Assembly: GCA_020073465.1 (NCBI GenBank) | Contig: JAIQFC010000023.1 | Coordinates: 1 to 64,000, forward strand | From: Terriglobia bacterium | Lineage (GTDB): Bacteria; Acidobacteriota; Terriglobia; Terriglobales; Acidobacteriaceae | Length of the DNA: 64,000 nucleotides | Direction of reading: 5' to 3' | Part shown: piece by piece, positions 1 to 7,030 of the stretch | Position numbering within the stretch: the stretch's first letter is position 1 | How the letters are laid out: each line of letters starts with the position of its first letter | Notes under the pieces: model-generated | What the model saw: the letters and a program-made list of their open reading frames with translations, nothing else | Database searches by the model: none | Told to the model about the DNA's origin: nothing | Translations under genes and position numbers: made by a program

Positions 1-2
1 TT

Positions 3-33
<31 letters not shown>

Positions 34-104
34 GATTTTGATGGAGGAGCCGGTCCGCTGCCGATATTTCGGCACGAAAGCAGCCGCACGGAGATAATCT
101 CCTC

Positions 105-284
105 ATGGAAGCAGGATTTCAGTGTGCCGGTTGTGGGGAGTGGAACATCACGACTGTCGATCAATCGGCCGGACGCCAGCAGAGCTACGTCGAAGACTGC
201 CAGGTCTGCTGCAAGCCGAATTTGCTGCGGGTTCAGTACGATCTTTCTGCGGAAGAGTTCTTCATCACGGCCGAACTGGAGTAG
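105..284 (+). CDS. CPXCG-motif cysteine-rich small protein (59 aa)
   Basis: A 59-residue protein of the Cys_rich_CPXG type, probably a small metal-binding protein of unknown role. It has an N-terminal CAGCG knuckle (residues 7-11) and a second cysteine cluster DCQVCCKP (31-38) after the SAGRQQSYVEDC stretch, which is the family's recognisable core. The start is the only ATG that keeps the first cysteine pair. A GGAG stands just upstream, inside the short palindrome GGAGAT-A-ATCTCC, so the ribosome binding site could pair with itself. The acidic C-terminus (AELE) is typical. Nothing before it in the window can be assigned. Confidence 0.75.
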   Translation: MEAGFQCAGCGEWNITTVDQSAGRQQSYVEDCQVCCKPNLLRVQYDLSAEEFFITAELE

Positions 285-418
285 AAGACCTCAGGCCTCA
301 GACCTCAGCCGGCAACTCTCAGCCCCAGCTCTAAGACCTAAGACCTCATGCCTAAGACCTGCGGCGCGGGCTTGTGGTTGGCTGCAGTCTGAGGTCCGAG
401 GTCCGACGCCAGGCGTCC
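285..418. repeat. Palindromic GACCTCAG-type repeat region (family B)
   Basis: Serial GACCTCAG/GACCTAAG words on the left are answered by TCTGAGGTCCGAGGTCCGAC on the right, so the segment can fold into a long imperfect hairpin. The same words recur after rsmH (3391-3486 and 3596-3660), after gcvH (8671-8745) and inside rsmH. It is non-coding here and sits between two plus-strand genes. Confidence 0.75.
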
Positions 419-493
419 GCCGTGAAGTACTCGCCCTCGCTCTCCACTCGCGTTATAGTTAGCTGCTCAGCGGGCGCAAGGGGAAGGATTGCC

Positions 494-859
494 ATGGCGA
501 CAGGCTTTGCGGGGGGAGGGCGGATGGTAGGACACTTGATGGTGACGACACAGTTCGAACTGGCCGGGTATCGCGTGACGCGCACGCTGGGAGTGGTGCG
601 CGGCATCGTGGTGCGCTCGCGTTCGATCTTTGGCACGATCGGCGCCGGATTGCAGACGCTGGTCGGCGGCAACATCACCCTGCTCACCAACCTGTGCGAG
701 AAGACGCGGCAGGAAGCTTTTGACCTGATGCTGCAGCACGCGGGGGAACTGGGCGCCAACGCGGTCGTGGGTGCACGCTACGACGCAACCGAGGTGATGC
801 AGGGAGTCACCGAAGTGCTGGCCTACGGCACCGCGGTCGTCGTCGAACCGGTGAAGTAG
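494..859 (+). CDS. YbjQ/UPF0145-family protein
   Basis: A 121-residue protein matching the YbjQ (UPF0145) fold, a small pentamer-forming family sometimes called heavy-metal-binding; its cellular role is not established. Recognisable parts are the opening [20 protein letters not shown], the central segment with [20 protein letters not shown], and the ending [15 protein letters not shown] followed by GTAVVVEPV. Typical members are about 105 residues, so the first 10-15 residues may be extra. ATG 494 has GGGAAGG upstream; ATG 524 and ATG 539 are in-frame alternatives, 524 having GGGGGAGG close by. It is flanked upstream by a repeat and is not obviously in an operon. Confidence 0.75.
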   Translation: MATGFAGGGRMVGHLMVTTQFELAGYRVTRTLGVVRGIVVRSRSIFGTIGAGLQTLVGGNITLLTNLCEKTRQEAFDLMLQHAGELGANAVVGARYDATEVMQGVTEVLAYGTAVVVEPVK

Positions 860-882
860 AGATCTCTTCGATTTCCTATTCT

Positions 883-1308
883 TTATTCTTTGTAGATCCA
901 GCCTGCGACCAGTGTCGCCAGGATCGCGCCTACCCACATGTCCAGCATCCAGCCCAGGGGGAACATGCGATCCACCGGAGACCACGTGGCTTGCGCGAAG
1001 TTCAGCGGAAATCCAGCGACGAAGCCCACAAGAACACCGATTTTCAGTGCCGTGCCGGGGCCTGGACCAAGTGTCTGGCGGGCCCACGCGTACAGGTGCG
1101 CCACGATGATCGCCGCGATGAAGAGGATGAGAAGCCACTGGCCCACAAAATACGGATAGCGCGCCATCTTCAAGAACAGTCCGGCGTTCTGCACCGCCAC
1201 GTAGCGCGCGTCCGTGATGATGAACTTGCCAACGAGAAAGCTCCAGAGCACCCAGACCACGCCTCCAGCAATACCACCCAACCAGATTCTCGCTTTGTTG
1301 AGCTGCAT
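883..1308 (-). CDS. Small four-helix membrane protein, unknown function
   Basis: A 141-residue integral membrane protein with hydrophobic stretches at about residues 8-26, 55-72, 88-108 and 118-138, ending in WIYKE. I do not recognise a named family; similar small proteins are annotated only as hypothetical. The start is the ATG at 1308, preceded by GGAGG six bases upstream; a longer reading to 1428 adds an arginine/proline-rich leader that does not look like protein. The gene converges on the plus-strand YbjQ gene with 23 bases between their ends, which contain no clear terminator. Confidence 0.7.
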   Translation of the reverse strand: MQLNKARIWLGGIAGGVVWVLWSFLVGKFIITDARYVAVQNAGLFLKMARYPYFVGQWLLILFIAAIIVAHLYAWARQTLGPGPGTALKIGVLVGFVAGFPLNFAQATWSPVDRMFPLGWMLDMWVGAILATLVAGWIYKE

Positions 1309-1631
1309 AATCGCCTCCGTGATGTGTGCGCCTCGACGGCGGCGCCAGAAGCGCACGAAGTGTACACCAAAGCCTGCAGGAGGAGGCGGCCGTAGGTCAC
1401 TTCGGTGTCTTGAGACCGGCGGCCACAAAACGCACTTTTCGGTGAACCGCCGTTGATTTCCACAAGAAAATCCGCGTCAGTCGCGGAGATCAAGAAAAAT
1501 GTGAGCGAAAGAACGGCGAAGGAACCAGGAGCGTAACCCCAACCCCTTGTGGTCGCTTGAATGGTTAACCACAAGCCTTCGTATTTTCTGGAATCAGTGC
1601 TGGAGTGGGACTGGCACCTTCAAGTTTCTGC
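1309..1631. other. Non-coding stretch upstream of the dcw promoter
   Basis: No convincing gene is visible on either strand. The one structure noted is an inverted repeat CTTGTGGT / ACCACAAG at 1546-1575 with a 14-base loop; it has no following T-run, so a terminator is not clear. Confidence 0.5.
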
Positions 1632-1659
1632 TTGACAATAAACGACTTACGGCTAAGAT
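1632..1659 (+). promoter_or_regulatory. Sigma-70-type promoter of the mraZ operon
   Basis: TTGACA at 1632-1637 and TAAGAT at 1654-1659 are separated by 16 bases. This is close to a housekeeping consensus and lies directly before the MraZ-type boxes. Transcription from here would give an mRNA leader of about 290 bases before the mraZ ATG. Confidence 0.75.
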
Positions 1660-1685
1660 GTGGTACAAAGTGGTAAGAAGTGGTA
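1660..1685 (+). promoter_or_regulatory. MraZ operator: three GTGGTA direct repeats
   Basis: GTGGTA occurs at 1660, 1670 and 1680, exactly 10 bases apart. The first box starts right after the -10 element. MraZ proteins are known to bind short GTGG-containing direct repeats in front of their own gene, repeated about once per helical turn, so autoregulation of the operon is the natural reading. Further GTTGGG and GTGGGA words follow at about 1692-1706. Confidence 0.75.
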
Positions 1686-1903
1686 GCACCAGTTGGGTTC
1701 GTGGGAGTTAGGAGCTGATAACGAGGAGCCGGTGGGAAACCGACCCAAAAGCACGATAGACAGCCCGAACCGCCCGAGATTGATCGAGTTTTGCGCTGTA
1801 TTTACCTCCTCCCTGGTAGTGGTCGCAGTAGCCGATAAGGATGCGTGCCAAACGCGCGTTTTTGTTGCCCGCAAAGAACGCGGGCAATTCGCGCGGCACG
1901 CCC

Positions 1904-1945
1904 AGGTCCTTCGGCGACGAAAGGCATGTCGCCTCAGGATGACAG
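1904..1945. repeat. Family A repeat hairpin in the mraZ leader
   Basis: The segment begins AGGTCCTTCGGCGAC and ends GTCGCCTCAGGATGACAG, the two ends of the TCCTTCG...CTCAGGATGACA repeat seen repeatedly in this window. The arms GGCGAC (1913-1918) and GTCGCC (1928-1933) form a perfect stem. A second small stem, GCCCGC/GCGGGC, lies at 1867-1885. The repeat sits just upstream of the mraZ start, where a ribosome binding site would be expected. Confidence 0.7.
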
Positions 1946-1954
1946 ATCAAGAAC

Positions 1955-2395
1955 ATGTTTCGCGGCAATCATCCAACCCGGGTCGACGAAAAAGGACGGT
2001 TGAAGGTCCCGGCCGAGTTCAAGCGGGTGATCGACGAGAAGTACGGTCAGCAATTCTACATCACCAGTCTGGATGGGAAGGTTGCTCAAGTGTATCCCTT
2101 CGAGGAGTGGGAGCGCATCGAGCAGAAGCTGGCCGGTCTCTCCACTTTCAATCCTACGAAGAAGAAGTTTCTGGCCCGGGTGAACTACTACGGGCAGCAG
2201 GTCGAGATGGATGGGCAGGGGCGGTTGCTGGTGCCGCAACTGCTACGCGAGTCGGCGCAGATCAAGGGCGAGGTAGCGGTTCTGGGGAACCTGACCTATT
2301 TGGAAGTCCGGAACCTGGAGCTGTTCAAGAAAGAGATCGAAGAAGAAAAATTCACGCCTGACGATGAGAAGACGCTCGACGAATTGGGCATCTAG
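1955..2395 (+). CDS. mraZ: Transcriptional regulator MraZ
   Basis: A 146-residue DNA-binding protein of the MraZ/AbrB-like fold, first gene of the division and cell-wall cluster. Both half-domains carry the DxxxR signature: DEKGR at residues 11-15 and DGQGR at 86-90. The family is a ring-shaped repressor or activator of its own operon, and matching boxes lie at 1660-1685. ATG 1955 gives the usual N-terminus MFRGNHPTRVD. No strong ribosome binding site precedes it; the nearest AGGA belongs to the repeat hairpin in the leader. The stop codon shares a base with the GTG start of rsmH, so translation is probably coupled. Confidence 0.95.
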   Translation: MFRGNHPTRVDEKGRLKVPAEFKRVIDEKYGQQFYITSLDGKVAQVYPFEEWERIEQKLAGLSTFNPTKKKFLARVNYYGQQVEMDGQGRLLVPQLLRESAQIKGEVAVLGNLTYLEVRNLELFKKEIEEEKFTPDDEKTLDELGI

Positions 2396-3390
2396 TGGGC
2401 GAGGGTTCAACAGACACCCCTCAGGGGGTTGGGCATGGTGGTGGAAGGGAAGCGCGCCATGTGCCGGTTCTTTTAAAAGAAGCGATCGACTTTTTAAACG
2501 TGCGGCGTGGCGGGACCTATATCGACGCCACGGTGGGCCTGGGCGGGCACAGTTACGAAATCGCAAGACGCCTCGGCGCACCGGGACATTTGATTGGGCT
2601 CGATAAGGATCCGGCGGCGCTGGAGATTGCGGGCGAAAGGCTGACCCAAGGTCCCTCGACTGCGCTTTCGGTCCCTGGCGGGACCGAAATGCTCGCTCGG
2701 GATGACAACGGATTGAGGGATTGGCCGACGATCGAACTGCGGCAGGGTTCCTTCGCTGGTTTGGCTGAGGGCCGAGGGCTGAGGGCTGACGGCATTCTCG
2801 CCGATCTTGGAGTAAGCAGCCTGCAACTCGATGATGCCGCGCGCGGATTCAGTTTTCAGGCGGATGGGCCTCTTGACATGCGGATGGACCCGCGGTCGGA
2901 GCGCACCGCCGAACAAGTGGTAAACCACCTCGACGAGCGCGAGCTTGCCGATGTGATTTACGAATTCGGAGAGGAAAGGAGGTCGCGGAGAATCGCCAGA
3001 GCCATTGTCCGGTCGCGGCCGATACGATCTACCGCACATCTTGCGGAGGTCATATCAGCCGCGGCCCGGCCAATGAACCAGGCAGAACGTAGGATTCATC
3101 CCGCGACGCGAACTTTCCAGGCGCTCCGAATCTTCGTAAACCGCGAACTGGACGATCTGAAGGCGCTGCTCGCAGCGGCGCCCCGGATTCTGAAGCCAGG
3201 CGGACGGGTGGTGGTGATCAGCTTTCATTCGCTGGAGGATCGCATCGTAAAGGATGCCTTCCGCGAGGGCGGAATGAAGGACAAGTACTACCGGGTGCTG
3301 ACCAAAAAACCGGTGACAGCATCGGAAGAAGAAAGCGATCGCAATCCGCGGGCACGCAGCGCGAAGTTGCGGGCGGCGGAAAGGATCTAA
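2395..3390 (+). CDS. rsmH: 16S rRNA C1402 N4-methyltransferase RsmH (MraW), with in-frame repeat insertions
   Basis: SAM-dependent methylation of C1402 in 16S rRNA. The 331-residue protein shows HVPVLLKEAIDFL at the N-terminus, the SAM-binding segment TYIDATVGLGGHSYEIARRL, DGILADLGVSSLQLDD and the C-terminal VVISFHSLEDRIVK. GTG 2395, overlapping the mraZ stop, is the only suitable in-frame start. Residues about 86-108 are encoded by a family A repeat (2650-2709), and residues 123-133 lie in a family B repeat (2763-2793). Both fall between SAM motifs at a place where homologues have a short variable loop, so activity may be retained. The following intergenic gap is also full of repeats. Confidence 0.95.
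   Translation: MGEGSTDTPQGVGHGGGREARHVPVLLKEAIDFLNVRRGGTYIDATVGLGGHSYEIARRLGAPGHLIGLDKDPAALEIAGERLTQGPSTALSVPGGTEMLARDDNGLRDWPTIELRQGSFAGLAEGRGLRADGILADLGVSSLQLDDAARGFSFQADGPLDMRMDPRSERTAEQVVNHLDERELADVIYEFGEERRSRRIARAIVRSRPIRSTAHLAEVISAAARPMNQAERRIHPATRTFQALRIFVNRELDDLKALLAAAPRILKPGGRVVVISFHSLEDRIVKDAFREGGMKDKYYRVLTKKPVTASEEESDRNPRARSAKLRAAERI
2650..2709. repeat. Family A palindromic repeat inside rsmH
   Basis: GGTCCCTCGACTGCGC leads into a perfect 10-bp stem TTTCGGTCCC (2666-2675) / GGGACCGAAA (2680-2689) with a 4-base loop, and the segment ends GCTCGGGATGACAA. The outer ends match the intergenic element at 4492-4554. It is translated in frame as roughly residues 86-105 of RsmH. Confidence 0.8.
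2763..2793. repeat. Family B repeat words inside rsmH
   Basis: GGCTGAGGGCCGAGGGCTGA followed by GGGCTGACGGC uses the same GCTGAGG words as the non-coding stretch at 3630-3655. It encodes residues 123-133 (AEGRGLRADG) of RsmH. Confidence 0.6.
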
Positions 3391-3660
3391 AGACGGCGTC
3401 GGACCTCAGACCTCGGGCGTCAGTACAGGGATGCAGAGATCGAATTGGTTTAGCTGAGGTCCGAAGCTGAGGTCTGACGCCGGTTTCAAAAGTTTAGGCT
3501 CCGGAAAAACTGCCGGAGTCCCCGGCATAGCTGTGATGGCGGTGCCGGGTCAAGATCAGGTTCGACGAGGCGGACGGAGATCCGCTGCGAAATGCGACGT
3601 CAGACCTCGGACGTCGAACCTCAGCAAAGCCGCTGAGGGCTGAGGGCTGAGGTCCGAACG
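3391..3660. repeat. Two family B palindromic repeat blocks after rsmH
   Basis: The first block (3391-3486) begins GGCGTCGGACCTCAGACCTC and ends GAGGTCTGACGCC, forming an imperfect hairpin. The second (3596-3660) repeats the words GACCTCGGAC, GCTGAGGGCTGAGG and GGTCCGAACG. Between them (about 3487-3595) I see no gene. Confidence 0.75.
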
Positions 3661-3697
3661 GGTTCCGTGGTAGGAATCCAAATTGAGGTTGAGGGAA

Positions 3698-3859
3698 ATG
3701 TACACGGGCACACTGATTCAGGAATTGATGGCGACGGTCGAGCGGGCTGAGCGGGACGTCAGTCGGCGGCAGGTTTCCGAGGTGATGGAGTTAGAGCGGC
3801 TCTACGAGCTGCGGATTCCTTCGATGCAGGGCGACGAAGTTTTCGCGGGAGCGGCATAA
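3698..3859 (+). CDS. 53-aa conserved-position small protein between rsmH and ftsL
   Basis: A charged helical 53-residue protein, MYTGTLIQELMATVERAE... , ending VFAGAA. It has no cysteines, membrane segment or signal peptide; the heptad-like pattern suggests a short coiled coil (about residues 6-37). The ATG is preceded by GAGGGAA at good spacing. The TAA stop is followed directly by the ftsL ATG (TAAATG), so the two are almost certainly co-translated. I do not recognise a family. Its position in the division cluster suggests a small division-associated or regulatory protein, which is inference only. Confidence 0.6.
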   Translation: MYTGTLIQELMATVERAERDVSRRQVSEVMELERLYELRIPSMQGDEVFAGAA

Positions 3860-4327
3860 ATGGCGGCAGCAGCGGCGGCAATTCGGGATGCGGGACCGGT
3901 GGCGGGGCGGCGGACTTTGTGGACCGGGACGCCGGAGATTTACTTCGCCAAAGCGATCGATAACTCGCGGCTGGTAAAGGTGGAAGATCCGCGGCGCAAT
4001 CGCGAGATGAAGCAGTTCGTGACCGCGCTGGCCTGCCTGTTCCTGTTCGTCTTTCTGTACGCTTGGCAACATTTCAAGGCGATCGAGTACGGGTATCAGA
4101 TCGAGTCGGCGAAGCAGGAACTCGGTGCGCTGACGGAGATGAGCAGAGCTTTGAAGCTGGAGGACGCCTCGCTGCGCGATCCGGAGCGAATTGATGTGAT
4201 GGCGCGGCGAATGGGTCTGGTGCCACCGGAGCCGGGACAGGTGATCCGCATGGATGGTGCGGCGGCGGAGGCGAGCAGTCCGGTCATGGCGAGCGCGAGT
4301 CCGATTACGGTGATGGCAGGGCAGTAG
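3860..4327 (+). CDS. ftsL: FtsL-like cell division protein
   Basis: A 155-residue bitopic membrane protein with the FtsL layout: about 50 cytoplasmic residues, one membrane helix at 52-70, then a periplasmic coiled coil (about 73-103) and the motif DPERIDVMARRMGL (107-120), which is typical of FtsL/DivIC-type proteins. FtsL links FtsB/FtsQ and activates FtsWI at the septum. The alanine-rich tail after residue 133 is low in complexity. It follows the 53-aa gene without a gap and lies upstream of ftsI, the usual order. Confidence 0.8.
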   Translation: MAAAAAAIRDAGPVAGRRTLWTGTPEIYFAKAIDNSRLVKVEDPRRNREMKQFVTALACLFLFVFLYAWQHFKAIEYGYQIESAKQELGALTEMSRALKLEDASLRDPERIDVMARRMGLVPPEPGQVIRMDGAAAEASSPVMASASPITVMAGQ

Positions 4328-4602
4328 AAGATTGTGTAGGGCCGGATCTTCGATCCGGCCGTGCCGAGCGAAGCTCGGCTGAGTTTCGGCGGCGGCCTGT
4401 CTGTATGTGGGCCGCCATGTTTGTCTGAGGTGAGGTTGAAGTCGTGGCGGAAATTCCTTTCGAGGCTGCCGGCAGCATCCAGGTGGTAGGGGTCCTTCGA
4501 CTGCGCATTCCGATTCGCTTTGCTCATCGGAATGCTCCGCTCAGGATGACAGGGTTTTGATGAGCCAACGACCAACGACTGGCGACCAACGACGGTTTAC
4601 CC
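4328..4602. repeat. Repeat-filled gap between ftsL and ftsI
   Basis: There are four structures. A hairpin GGCCGGATCTTCGATCCGGCC lies at about 4341-4361, and CCGAGC-GAA-GCTCGG follows. A family A element, TCCTTCGACTGCGCATTC...GCTCAGGATGACAG, runs at 4492-4554. A tandem word CCAACGACC / ACCAACGAC lies at 4563-4591. No gene is seen. Confidence 0.75.
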
Positions 4603-6834
4603 ATGGCGGCTGACTCCAAGCTCGGCAAGAACTCCCGGCTTTACCTGTTGGGTGGGATGCTTTTGCTGTGGGGCGTGGCAATCTGCTTCCGGCTGGTGCA
4701 CCTGCAGATCTTCAGCTACGGCAAGTTCGCCAAGCAGGCGGAGCATCAGCAGCAGCGCGAGATTCCGTTGTCGGCCAAGCGGGGCGTGATCTACGACCGG
4801 GCCGGGCACGAACTCGCGATGTCGGTGCTCGTCGACTCGGCATTCGCTGTGCCCACGGAAGTCAAAGACCTGCCGACGGCGGTCCATCTCATCACGCGGA
4901 TCACGGGCGATGACTACAACGTTGTTCTCGCCGACTGCCGTAATCACAAGACATTCTGCTGGGTGGCGCGCAAGGCTAACGACGAGACCATTGACCGCAT
5001 CAAGTCGCTGAACCTGCAAGGCATCCATTTTCAGAAGGAGCCGAAGCGGTTTTATCCGGCGCGCGATCTGGCAGCGCAGGTGCTTGGGTCCGTCGGGATG
5101 GAGGACTCGGGGCAGAGCGGCATCGAGCACGCCTTTGATGACGAACTGCGCGGCAAGCCGGGGAAGATGTTTATCTCGGTGGATGCGCGCAAGCAGTGGT
5201 TTTCTGACGTGGAGAAACAGCCGGAGCCGGGCGAGAACCTGGTCCTGACCATCGACAAGAACATTCAGTACATCGCCGAAAAGGAACTGGAGCAGGCGAT
5301 TCACGACACGCAGGCGATTGCGGGCACAGTGATCGTGGAAAATCCGCACACGGGAGAAATCCTGGCGCTGGCCAACCGTCCGACATTCAATCCGAACCTG
5401 CGGAAGCAGATTACGCCCGCGGCGCTGACCAACCGCGCGGTAAGCCATGTGTACGAGCCGGGGTCGACGTTCAAGCTGGTGACGATTTCGGCGGCGCTGG
5501 AAGAGAAGGTCACGAGTCCGGATGAAATCTTCGACTGCCAGATGGGTGCGATCGTCTACAACGGCATGCGCATCCGCGACTCCAAGCCGCACGGGCTGTT
5601 GCCGGTGTGGGGAGTGCTGGCCGCGTCAAGCGACGTGGGCGCGATCAAGATTGCGCTGCGTCTGGGCGAGGATCGTTTCTACAAATACATTCGCGCGTTT
5701 GGATTCGGACAGCAGACCGGGATCGAACTGCCGGGGGAGACCCGCGGCCTGACCAAGCCAGTGAGCCGATGGTCGCGGGTTTCGATTGCCGCGATCTCGA
5801 TGGGGCAGGAGATTGGAATTTCGCCGCTGCAGCTGTCAGGGCTGGTGTCAACGTTCGCGAATGACGGCGTCTGGGTGGCGCCGCGGATTGTTGCCGGCAC
5901 CGTGCCGCCCAATACCGATCTAAAGAGCGCTCCGCAGACGGTGGCATTCCATCCCGCAAACTCGCATCGGGTGATCTCGCCCTACACTGCCGCCCAGATG
6001 CGCTCGATGATGGAGAAGGTCGTGCTCGATGCGCACGGCACCGGCCGCAGGGCGATTCTGGAAGGGTATACCTCCGCGGGGAAGACCGGGACAGGGCAGA
6101 AGGTGGATCCGGCGACGGGAGCGTATTCGAAGACGAAGTACATCGCATCGTTTGCGGGATTCGCTCCGGTGAATAATCCGCAGATCGTGGTGGCGGTGAT
6201 TCTGGATTCGCCGGTGGGATTGCACCAGGGCGGACAAGTGTCGGCTCCGGTATTCCGGCGCATTTCCCAGCAGGTACTCGAGTATCTCCATGTGCCGCAC
6301 GATCTGCCGCTCGCGCCTCAGCATCAGTTGCTGTTGGCCGCGGCTAAGACGAAGGAGAAAGATCTGGAGGAGGGGACGCCGGATCATCCGGGTGAGCCGT
6401 TGGAGACGGCGGAGGTGAATGGGGATACGGGATCGGACGCTACGCCGGCGAAGGTGCCGGGGGCTGGGTCCGCGGGCGAGGGCGCCCGCGCCACATCTGT
6501 CGTGCAAGCGGCGATGAGAGAAGTTGAGTCGGGACCTGCAGCCGCAAGAGGAAGCAAGGGGCAAACGTCCCCACCGCAAACTTCGGGCGCAGCGGATGCA
6601 GCCGCGACACAAGCCAAGCTCCCGGTAACCGGCACCGTAGTCCTGGATGTCGAGCAAGGGGGAATCGAAGTGCCGTCGTTCGTCGGGAAAACCGTACGCG
6701 GCGCGGTGGAGGCTGCCCAGGATGCCGGGCTTCAACTCGAGGCCGTGGGCAGCGGCGTGGCCCGGCAACAGTCTCCGGCAGCCGGGACGCACGTGGCGGC
6801 AGGGTCGCGGGTGACGGTGCAGTTCGGGAAGTAG
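4603..6834 (+). CDS. ftsI: Septal peptidoglycan transpeptidase FtsI (PBP3-like) with PASTA domain
   Basis: A 743-residue class B penicillin-binding protein that cross-links septal peptidoglycan in the periplasm. There is an N-terminal membrane anchor (about 12-32) and a dimerisation domain containing the KRGVIYDRAG motif. The transpeptidase motifs are S288-T-F-K, S342-S-D (where many relatives have SxN) and K494-T-G-T. A single PASTA domain (about 686-743, VPSFVGKTVRGAVEAAQDAG) ends the protein, reached through a long low-complexity linker (about 580-680). The linker DNA contains palindromes at 6471-6490 and 6556-6572, so repeats have probably contributed to it. ATG 4603 follows repeat sequence with no clear ribosome binding site. 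Confidence 0.93.
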   Translation: MAADSKLGKNSRLYLLGGMLLLWGVAICFRLVHLQIFSYGKFAKQAEHQQQREIPLSAKRGVIYDRAGHELAMSVLVDSAFAVPTEVKDLPTAVHLITRITGDDYNVVLADCRNHKTFCWVARKANDETIDRIKSLNLQGIHFQKEPKRFYPARDLAAQVLGSVGMEDSGQSGIEHAFDDELRGKPGKMFISVDARKQWFSDVEKQPEPGENLVLTIDKNIQYIAEKELEQAIHDTQAIAGTVIVENPHTGEILALANRPTFNPNLRKQITPAALTNRAVSHVYEPGSTFKLVTISAALEEKVTSPDEIFDCQMGAIVYNGMRIRDSKPHGLLPVWGVLAASSDVGAIKIALRLGEDRFYKYIRAFGFGQQTGIELPGETRGLTKPVSRWSRVSIAAISMGQEIGISPLQLSGLVSTFANDGVWVAPRIVAGTVPPNTDLKSAPQTVAFHPANSHRVISPYTAAQMRSMMEKVVLDAHGTGRRAILEGYTSAGKTGTGQKVDPATGAYSKTKYIASFAGFAPVNNPQIVVAVILDSPVGLHQGGQVSAPVFRRISQQVLEYLHVPHDLPLAPQHQLLLAAAKTKEKDLEEGTPDHPGEPLETAEVNGDTGSDATPAKVPGAGSAGEGARATSVVQAAMREVESGPAAARGSKGQTSPPQTSGAADAAATQAKLPVTGTVVLDVEQGGIEVPSFVGKTVRGAVEAAQDAGLQLEAVGSGVARQQSPAAGTHVAAGSRVTVQFGK
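6471..6572. repeat. Palindromes inside the FtsI linker
   Basis: CGCGGGCGAGGGCGCCCGCG (6471-6490) and GGGGCAAACGTCCCC (about 6558-6572) are hairpin-forming words like those in non-coding repeats (compare 11822-11866). They are translated as part of the low-complexity linker between the transpeptidase and PASTA domains. Confidence 0.5.
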
Positions 6835-6850
6835 ATCCAAGAGAAATCTC

Positions 6851-6937
6851 AACCACAGAGGACACGAAGTTACACGAAGGAGGTCCAGATACAAGATCCT
6901 TTAGTTCCTCTGTGAAATTCTGTGACCTCTGTGGTGT
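6851..6937. repeat. Family C inverted repeat (ACCACAGAGGACACGAAG type)
   Basis: AACCACAGAGGACACGAAG on the left is matched by TGTGACCTCTGTGGTGT on the right, with about 24 bases between the arms. Variants occur at 8214-8242, 24495-24571, 36535-36560 and 44494-44588. Here it lies between ftsI and gcvT and could act as a transcript end, but has no T-run. Confidence 0.75.
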
Positions 6938-6948
6938 GACCCTCCTGT

Positions 6949-6978
6949 TTGACCCGCCGAAAAAGCGCGTGATACGGT
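6949..6978 (+). promoter_or_regulatory. Possible gcv operon promoter
   Basis: TTGACC at 6949-6954 is followed by TGATAC (15-base spacer) or TACGGT (18-base spacer). This is the best promoter-like sequence before gcvT, but the -10 match is weak. No glycine riboswitch-like fold was recognised. Confidence 0.3.
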
Positions 6979-7030
6979 TATCAGTCACACCATCCCAGCA
7001 GGCCAGCCGCTGCGCTGATTGAGGTTCTGC

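Noticed and set aside
4597-5592. A 331-codon minus-strand frame opposite ftsI
   Set aside because: Arg/His-rich shadow with no family features, opposite a transpeptidase with intact motifs.
6835-7030. Glycine riboswitch before gcvT
   Set aside because: The gap is taken up by a family C repeat; no tandem glycine-aptamer-like conserved core was recognised.
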